From the NCBI GenBank assembly GCA_951799445.1, contig OX637294.1, forward strand, positions 25,073,452 through 25,137,451: DNA of 64,000 nt, read 5' to 3'. The notes beneath the pieces are model-generated. The model was given only the letters and a program-made list of their open reading frames with translations, searched no databases and had not been told where the DNA came from. This DNA is from Pseudisothecium myosuroides. Taxonomy: Eukaryota; Streptophyta; Bryopsida; Hypnales; Lembophyllaceae. Below, in pieces: positions 57,728 through 64,000 of this stretch (position 1 is the first letter of the stretch; each line of letters begins with the position of its first letter). The translations under genes were made by a program, and so were the position numbers.

Positions 57728-59230
57728 AAAATCATTCCATTTACCTTTAAAGTTCCAAGATTTTTTTCATTTAAAAAAAAGATACAAAACTATCATTTCT
57801 ATTGAAAAGAGTAAAAACTCCAAAAATTGTTATTTTGCCTATCTAACCGTAGAATCTTACACAAGATTAGTACAAGAATGTGCGGAAGAAATTTCAGAAA
57901 TTTTGATTGCGTAGATTGCAAGATATTTGCATTTGTAGTGAAGAAAAAAAAGTTTTTTTATACCTTACTCAGATAGATTTTGGGGCTTCTAAACTTCTTA
58001 ACTTAAAATTTTGCACTATTTAGTTTGAAGATAAAAAAATTTATGTTGAAGATTAAGTTGAGAGTTGAAGTAAAAACTTCCAAAAAAATGCTATTGATTT
58101 TCATTCTTAAAACAAATTATATAGAAGAGATAGAAGGAAAAAGTAAATCATTAATTGCTGTAAGATGGAATTGAAATACATTAACCCCTAAAGGACCAAG
58201 TGTTTGTTCATCATACGCATGAAATCTTGGGTAGGTTCCTACAAAGTCATTTTTGGTCGGATGTTCATGAAATTTGGACTCAATTTGTAAATGTACCTCC
58301 TTGCTGAAAATCTAATGTTTTTTCCAATTGGGTGCCCGGATCAAAATTTGCGCTGCCATGAATTTTTTGGACAGCTCAGGCAATTTGAAAATCTTTAGAG
58401 AATCTTTTTCAAAAATGCTCATCAACTTTTGAAATTTGGTAGGTATGTAACTTACATGATACAAGATGCAAATGCAAAAAACAATAACCAAGTGTAGAGT
58501 AAAAATCTCATTCTAGAAGGGGTTATAGTTTGTCGGCCATGTCGGGCAAGGTTGGAATTTTTTTTCCTCCTAGCTTCAAATGTTATAATCTTTCAATCTA
58601 TGCGGTCAAAGTTTATGAAATTTTTTCCACACATTCCTAAAGAAGTCTAGTACAAAATTGTACAGTTGAATTGTGAAAAAAAAAAAAAAAACATTTATTT
58701 CTTGTTGTCCTAAAAAGTGACAATTTTTGATAATTTGTATACTAAATGTGCCTTGGTCCTTCAAGAGTTAATTTCAATAGTGAGATTATTTTAGCAAGAA
58801 AATGAATCTATGTGGAATTCTCTTTTATGAAAAATTGTGAAAATAAAGTTCAAAAATGAATTATGTAAGTTTTTTTGGAAAAAGATGCTACAAGTGCTTG
58901 CAAAATGAGAAGCTTATAATTCTTACATCACTAATCCAAAATAAAATGAATCAAAATTTATATATAAAAAAATAATAATATATGAATTTTATTTTATTTT
59001 TTTCAATTTTATTTTTTTTAACATGCCCAATTGAATTGCTTTAGGGACTTGGGGTGGCATAACTTTTGCTCCTATGCACCAATTGAAATAAATATTTTAT
59101 TTCTATAATTCCATAAAGCTAATGCATTTTTATACCTTTAAGAATTTTTTTAGAAAATCATGTAAAAATTTGAGGTCACACGAGTCTTGCACAAAATTCC
59201 AAGTGTCTTTTGAAGGGACTTTGGGACTTT
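57728..59230 (+). mobile_element. TTAA-family element B, copy interrupted by element C
   Basis: Collinear with 7099-8013: TTTAAAGTTCCAAGA near the left end, ATCTAACCGTAGAATCTTACAC at 57840, GATGGAATTGAAATACATTAA before element C, and TTTCAATAGTGAGATTATTTTAG just after it. Beyond, AAGATGCTACAAGTGCTTGC matches AAGATGCTCTAACTGCTTGA in B. The right end near 59215 is decayed. Confidence 0.65.
58185..58767 (+). mobile_element. TTAA-flanked miniature element C, nested in B
   Basis: A 583-bp non-coding element between TTAA at 58181-58184 and 58768-58771, with ends CCCCTAAAGGACCAAG and CTTGGTCCTTCAAGAG. The host copy of B resumes immediately after the second TTAA. This is the second independent nested TTAA insertion in the window. 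Confidence 0.75.
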
Positions 59231-60577
59231 GGGGCCTAAAGATATTGAACTTCATTTGCTATTGATGTCCACATTTCATTCATTATATCCAAATCATTCT
59301 CAAAAGACATGACTATTTTTCTAAAGGTCCTTGTATCTAAAACCTAGATGGGCTATGGTCAAATTCAATTGTGGCCTTCAAAATATTCACTTTGATTGTA
59401 TTTAATTTTAACTAATAAAATTAATATTTTTTAGTTTAAGATGTATTCCATTATTATTTTTTAAACTCCCATAATCTAGTAAATTAGTGTAGTAATTACA
59501 AATACTATATGTCAAATTACAACTTTACAACATTATATGTATTTCCTTTTAATTTTTAGTTTGAAAATGATATTGAAATATAAATCACATTTGATTGCTC
59601 ATCCTTTTAAATTTAATAATTGCAACCTTTTTGTTCAGACATATTTATCAAAGATCAAAGGAAAAACAATAACAACATGAAAACTATAATTAGAATGAAT
59701 TCTTTATTATTGGGTGTTATTGTAGCTAAGAAGTATTCATTTCTTAAATGACATTTTTCATGATTATGTTAAAGTCTGTTTAGAAGTTTGTGATAGGCTT
59801 TCTTGAATGCACAAAAAAATTATATCTATTATAAGATGTTAATGAAATCTTGAAGATGTACACTATATTTTATCAAAAATTTAAAAATCAACCTCAAATC
59901 TTAAAACTTCATTGATTAAAATTTCACTACATTGTACATAGAAAATCTAATATTGTAATCTATATATTAAATTTTTTGTCTTTTATATTATTAGTACACC
60001 ATATTGATCACATTATAGGTTTAGCCTAGGTACACAACTAAAAATTTATCAATTAATAGAGAATTTAATGTGCTAGTTTTTAAAGTTATATGTTTCTAAA
60101 TTGATTTTTTTGGTTTTTCATAGACATCTAAAAAGGAGTGTATTTGCTTATCATGAAAAGTCAGTTTTCTCCTCTCAAACTAACTTCAACCATACAAATT
60201 CAAAACTTTTGCTGAATAAATCATTGGATGTACACAACAAAAGATTTAGAATTCAAAAGACCAAAAAAAGTATAAAAACAATTTAATCCATTGAAATAGG
60301 AGCAATAAAGTTTTCATTGCTCTTCTCATTTTCAAACCTCTTGGTGTTTGTGTATACATCCAATTCATGATTTGATTGGAGATTTGAATTTGTGCATTTA
60401 AAATTAGTATAAGATAAAATTGTGAATAATTCCATTGAATTTTCATATGCACCCATTTTTATTTTTTATGAGAGATGGAAAAATAAGATGAAATCATGAT
60501 AAATACCTCTGTTTTCATCTCCCAACACTTTCATATCTTATTCTCTACCTCCATCACTTGATTTGATTAAAAAAATT
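59231..60577. other. AT-rich spacer, no gene
   Basis: No terminal repeats found; the frames 60101-60286 and 60246-60452 match nothing known. Confidence 0.4.
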
Positions 60578-61312
60578 GGGTGATTGCACGAAACACTTGC
60601 CGGTTTGGTTGTGTTTTCATAGTACTCATGCTTTTTTTTTTCTGGAGTACTTTAAAATTAGAAAATCAATTTTTAAAATTTTCAAAAAATATAGTCAATG
60701 TATACACCTATAAGATGAAGGTAACCACCGAAGGAAAATCATAGAAAAATTCTCTAAGTAGGAGAACTAGAAAAGTGCCAAATCTCAAGAAAATACATAT
60801 TTTGATGTTTTAATTAGTAAAAAATAGGAAATCAATTTTAATAAATAAATTAAAATTTGGACATTTGTAAGAACTCTACAAAGATGGTCATTCATCAAAA
60901 GAACCACCAAAAATATACTTTATGTGTTTCAAAATACAAGCTGAATGAAGCTCACTTTGTAGACTTCTACACCACATAAAATTAAGTATTTTTAGAATTC
61001 CTTTGGAGAATAGCTATAAGTCTACTAGAAGACCATCTCCTCCAAATTTCAGCTTCAAATTCGTTTTTTTGAATACTAAATAGTACTAAAAAAACCCAAA
61101 TTGGAATTTGTGACATAAAATCGGGGGCCATTATTAAATAGTAAGATATTTTTGAAAAATTCCAAAAAATCAGGCAAGGCATATAATAGTCATGAGTACC
61201 TTGCCTATAAATTTTGAGTCATTTAGAGCCAAAATGCAAAAGTTATGGCCAAAAAACAAATCAAAACGCAACGTGTGACAGAAATTAGTACAAGTGTTTC
61301 ATGCAATCACCC
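60578..61312. mobile_element. inverted-repeat element with AATT flanks, 735 bp
   Basis: Ends GGGTGATTGCACGAAACACTTG and CAAGTGTTTCATGCAATCACCC (22 bp, one mismatch). Both flanks are AATT (60574-60577 and 61313-61316), which could be a 4-bp target duplication or part of the inverted repeat, since AATT is its own complement. No transposase. Superfamily unknown. Confidence 0.68.
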
Positions 61313-63000
61313 AATTGAGCTTGCATAAATTTAATTAGTATTGGAAGGTATAGTCTACTTCATTAAATTATCAAATACATTCATTTCTAAGAAACAAAAG
61401 CCCCCCCCCCGGACATTCCTTGTAAATTTATTAATCAAGTGAATTTTGAGATTATTTAAAGTAGGATCTTATTCAAATACGAGTGATTCTATGTCACCCT
61501 ATGATTTGCTAATTTGCTAATTTGGCCTAAATAATGGCAAGCTATGCTTAATTATAATTGATGCATAACTCTAATTTTTTCCACCTTATTTTAGTTTGAA
61601 ATGTTAGTAATACAAACACAACAACCGAGATTAGATACATGGATGAGCAAGAAAATTTGATTGATAAAAAAGGCTAGCAATGGTCAATACTACCACCTTG
61701 CCACCTTCTACACAAAGGAGATGCTAAGTATAAATTTGGTCATCTTAATGGAAGCAATAATCTAACTTTTGTAAACAAGATTGACAATATTGGATCTCTA
61801 AGGTCACATAAATTTTCACACACAATAAATTGAGCCTACTGATAAAAAAAATTTGTTACATTAAATTACACCACCCTAATTACTTCTAACTAATTTTTTT
61901 TTAATATTCGTGATTGTAATGTATTTTTTTAAATTAATTTAAAAAAATTCACAATTAAAAGGGATCCTATATAGTTTTCAAAAAACAAATCATTTTTACC
62001 ACAAAACATTTAATGGCACCCTATATGAGTCCTTATTTAGTTTTCTAATATCTACTTGCAATGTCTTCTTAGGGAAGAGACAAGAGGTTGATTTGAATGA
62101 AGCTTATAGTATATCTTTAGTGTATTTGAATTACTGATTCTAACAAATTTTCTTACAAAAGTGGTAATGAAAACCATAAATTTTTAAAAATGTGCACTCT
62201 CCACATTAATATTTTTTAGTTGACAATTTTTCACTAGTACCCTATCTCGACCTTGGAGTTGAATACCCTTACATTAGAAAGGAATAAAAATACTAGTAGA
62301 TTGCCAAAAACATCACCAAAAAAAACTAAGTTTGCCAAATGTATTATAAAGTTTACTAAGTTTACTAATGTTTGGATGAAAATATACATGTAATGATAGA
62401 TGAATGAACAAAAATGGATTACAATCACAAGTATTAGAATTTTTTTTAACCTGACCACATTTCAGGGTTAAGGTGCAAGAATAACCACCCAGCTAGTTAC
62501 AAATATACCAATTCATTTGCCCAAATAGGCAATTCAAAATGACGATCAAATGCCAACATAACTTTGATAACCTTTGTTGGAAAGGGTCTCTTTTCCTCCC
62601 TCTCAAAAGTAGGAGCCCCCAAGCATCAGATTCAATGCATCATTGTAAATTTAAAGTTTTCCCTATGCTAGGATTGGGCCAGCTCAACCATCTTTTCACC
62701 CCATCCAATGAACAAGCAAACAAATCCATGCTAGACCACCAATACGATGAAGGGGATTACAACTTTATCTCCTCCCAGGCATTCCGGAGTGAATTATCCC
62801 TCCTTTGACATGAAAAGAATCCCCCGGTTAGCAATGCTATGATACCAATCTATATTACCATGTTTTGCATTCCACACACCACATAATTAATTAAAATTGA
62901 AATTAAAGAAAATGATTTGACAAATGCTTCTAAACAAAAATATTCATTTTTTCAAAAAAAAAATATTTTTCTTAGAAAAATGAATTAAATTTTTTTTGGC
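61313..63000. other. AT-rich spacer, no confirmed gene
   Basis: Contains a C-run at 61400-61410 and the frame 62539-62808, whose DNA (about 62460-62830) is somewhat GC-richer but has no recognisable domain. Confidence 0.4.
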
Positions 63001-63203
63001 ACATTTCCGTTTTTGTTTTTTGGGGTAAAATTCTCCCCGCCCACATTTCAGTTGATTCCTTATTTTTTGGCTTCCCCAAGTGAGAAAAACATAAAAATAT
63101 CCCAACTCCGTGCCCATTTGTCGTGGGAATCTTGTGTCCGTGGCAGACTCCGAGCGAACTTGTAGGAGCCGCATCTTCAGTTCTGGCAGCCTCCGAATAG
63201 TAA

Positions 63204-63555
63204 GGGCCGCTTTACACCTAGAGGCCGGGCCAATTTGGTGTGTCAGAGGCCAACAATCCGAGCTTGTGATTGGTTGAAAGGCTCAAATCAATCCCAACCC
63301 CTTTACACCAAGAGGCCGGGCCAATTTGCTATGTCAGAATTTTTTTTCTTCAAATAGACGATCTGACATGGCCCGAGCATGGCCCGAGCTTGTTGAATTG
63401 GGTGCACCAAAAATGGGAGGCCAATTCGAGGCCAATTCTTGGCTGGGAGACCAATGTCAAATTAGTTAAGGCTGGCCTCCAGCCCAAGAATGGGCTGAAA
63501 TTTTGGGCAATTGGCTTGGTACGAATTGGCCCGGCCTCTAGGTGTAAAGCGGCCC
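63204..63555. mobile_element. PIF/Harbinger (Tourist-like) MITE, 352 bp
   Basis: Starts GGGCCGCTTTACACCTAG and ends CTAGGTGTAAAGCGGCCC, perfect inverted repeats extending through GAGGCCGGGCCAATT, flanked by the triplet TAA on both sides (63201-63203 and 63556-63558), the hallmark target of this superfamily. A second copy of the left subterminal sequence (CTTTACACCAAGAGGCCGGG) lies inside at 63300-63319, suggesting internal duplication. GC-rich. It interrupts promoter-like DNA. Confidence 0.8.
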
Positions 63556-64000
63556 TAAGTTACGATTTACGAACAACCCCAAGGGCCAGAGTTTCAGTGT
63601 TCCACAGTCCACAGTTGATGAAGAAGCCTTCTTCGGATCAGCTTTCAGGGTCACTGAGTGGCAGCGTGGCCTTTGGGCCTCCACGTCACCTCCTCTCTCC
63701 CACGTCAGTTGCTGAAGGTTGTGGTTGGCCCTATTGGACCCCCTAGTCTAGTCTAGATTCGAGGTCTAGTCGTAGGACTGGAATCTTCGAAGGGATCTTT
63801 TGGGCTGTTGACATTCCGAAGGTGCCTGCTCGAGATGCGTGCGTGCACCCATCCGTACTTAAAGGTACCGCACCTCCTCGTCTTTGTTGCTTGTGGGGGA
63901 GGTTCCCATGCTTGCCATGCATGCCCGTCTCGCTCCTCCTGATTTGCTGATTAATTAGTCCGGTGATTAACCCTAAACCGTTCACAACCTGAATGCTTTG
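63556..64000 (+). promoter_or_regulatory. probable promoter/leader of a gene beyond the right edge
   Basis: GC-richer, non-repetitive DNA with ACGT-core motifs typical of plant bZIP-bound promoters (CCACGTCACC at about 63681 and CCACGTCAGT at about 63701) and a CT-rich stretch near 63870-63930. Similar composition lies just left of the MITE (63020-63200), so the two may be one promoter region split by the insertion. No start codon or protein could be assigned; direction is a guess. Confidence 0.35.

Noticed and set aside
62539..62808. Open frame of 89 codons in slightly GC-richer DNA
   Set aside because: No domain, no splice-supported extension and no upstream signal could be recognised.

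Overview
This is AT-rich nuclear DNA from a land plant. It reads as one conserved housekeeping gene set in a dense, nested landscape of old transposable elements. The plant assignment rests on a ribosomal protein gene with plant-style architecture (intron inside the second codon, telo-box in intron 1), a MULE transposase with a FAR1-like zinc finger and a SWIM domain, CACTA and PIF-type miniature elements, and a tRNA-derived SINE. The low gene density and long, layered repeats suggest a large-genome plant such as a gymnosperm, but that is inference.

Layout. 1-2549: repeat debris. 2554-8416: an intact four-exon gene for 60S ribosomal protein L10a (uL1; minus strand, 5012-6523, 216 codons), flanked by two inverted copies of a TTAA-flanked miniature element. 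The right-hand copy carries a second TTAA element inside it. 8417-14258: tandem duplications, foldback MITEs, a CACTA MITE (10140-10310) and a probable solo LTR with 5-bp target duplications (11680-13815). 14740-19126: a nearly complete Mutator-like element with long GC-rich terminal inverted repeats, a perfect 9-bp target-site duplication and a transposase gene broken by two in-frame stops and a late frame change. 20160-34190: two direct copies of a repeat of roughly 3.6-3.9 kb, read as LTRs of an ancient Ty3/Gypsy element, around a decayed integrase with a PHD-finger-like tail. A younger solo LTR (22021-24019, TSD GGGAA) is nested in the first copy.

34661-35400: a hAT transposase relic. 42833-45284: a three-level nest (SINE in a CACTA element in a TTAA element). 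45860-46080: a PIF/Harbinger transposase relic. 46329-46905: an unrecognised frameshifted reading frame in locally GC-richer DNA. 47690-49551: an inverted relative of the 11680 LTR. 49837-63555: further MITEs (CACTA, TTAA, PIF and two unclassified families) and tandem repeats. 63556-64000: GC-richer DNA that looks like the promoter and leader of a gene beyond the window.

The only gene that looks functional is RPL10A; everything else recognised as coding is a decayed transposon gene, apart from the uncertain frame at 46329-46905. The most informative biology is the family of TTAA-flanked miniature elements, with nested copies and a visible empty site, and the well-preserved but nonsense-carrying MULE. 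I found no operon-like or defence-like system, no CRISPR array and no tRNA or rRNA gene.
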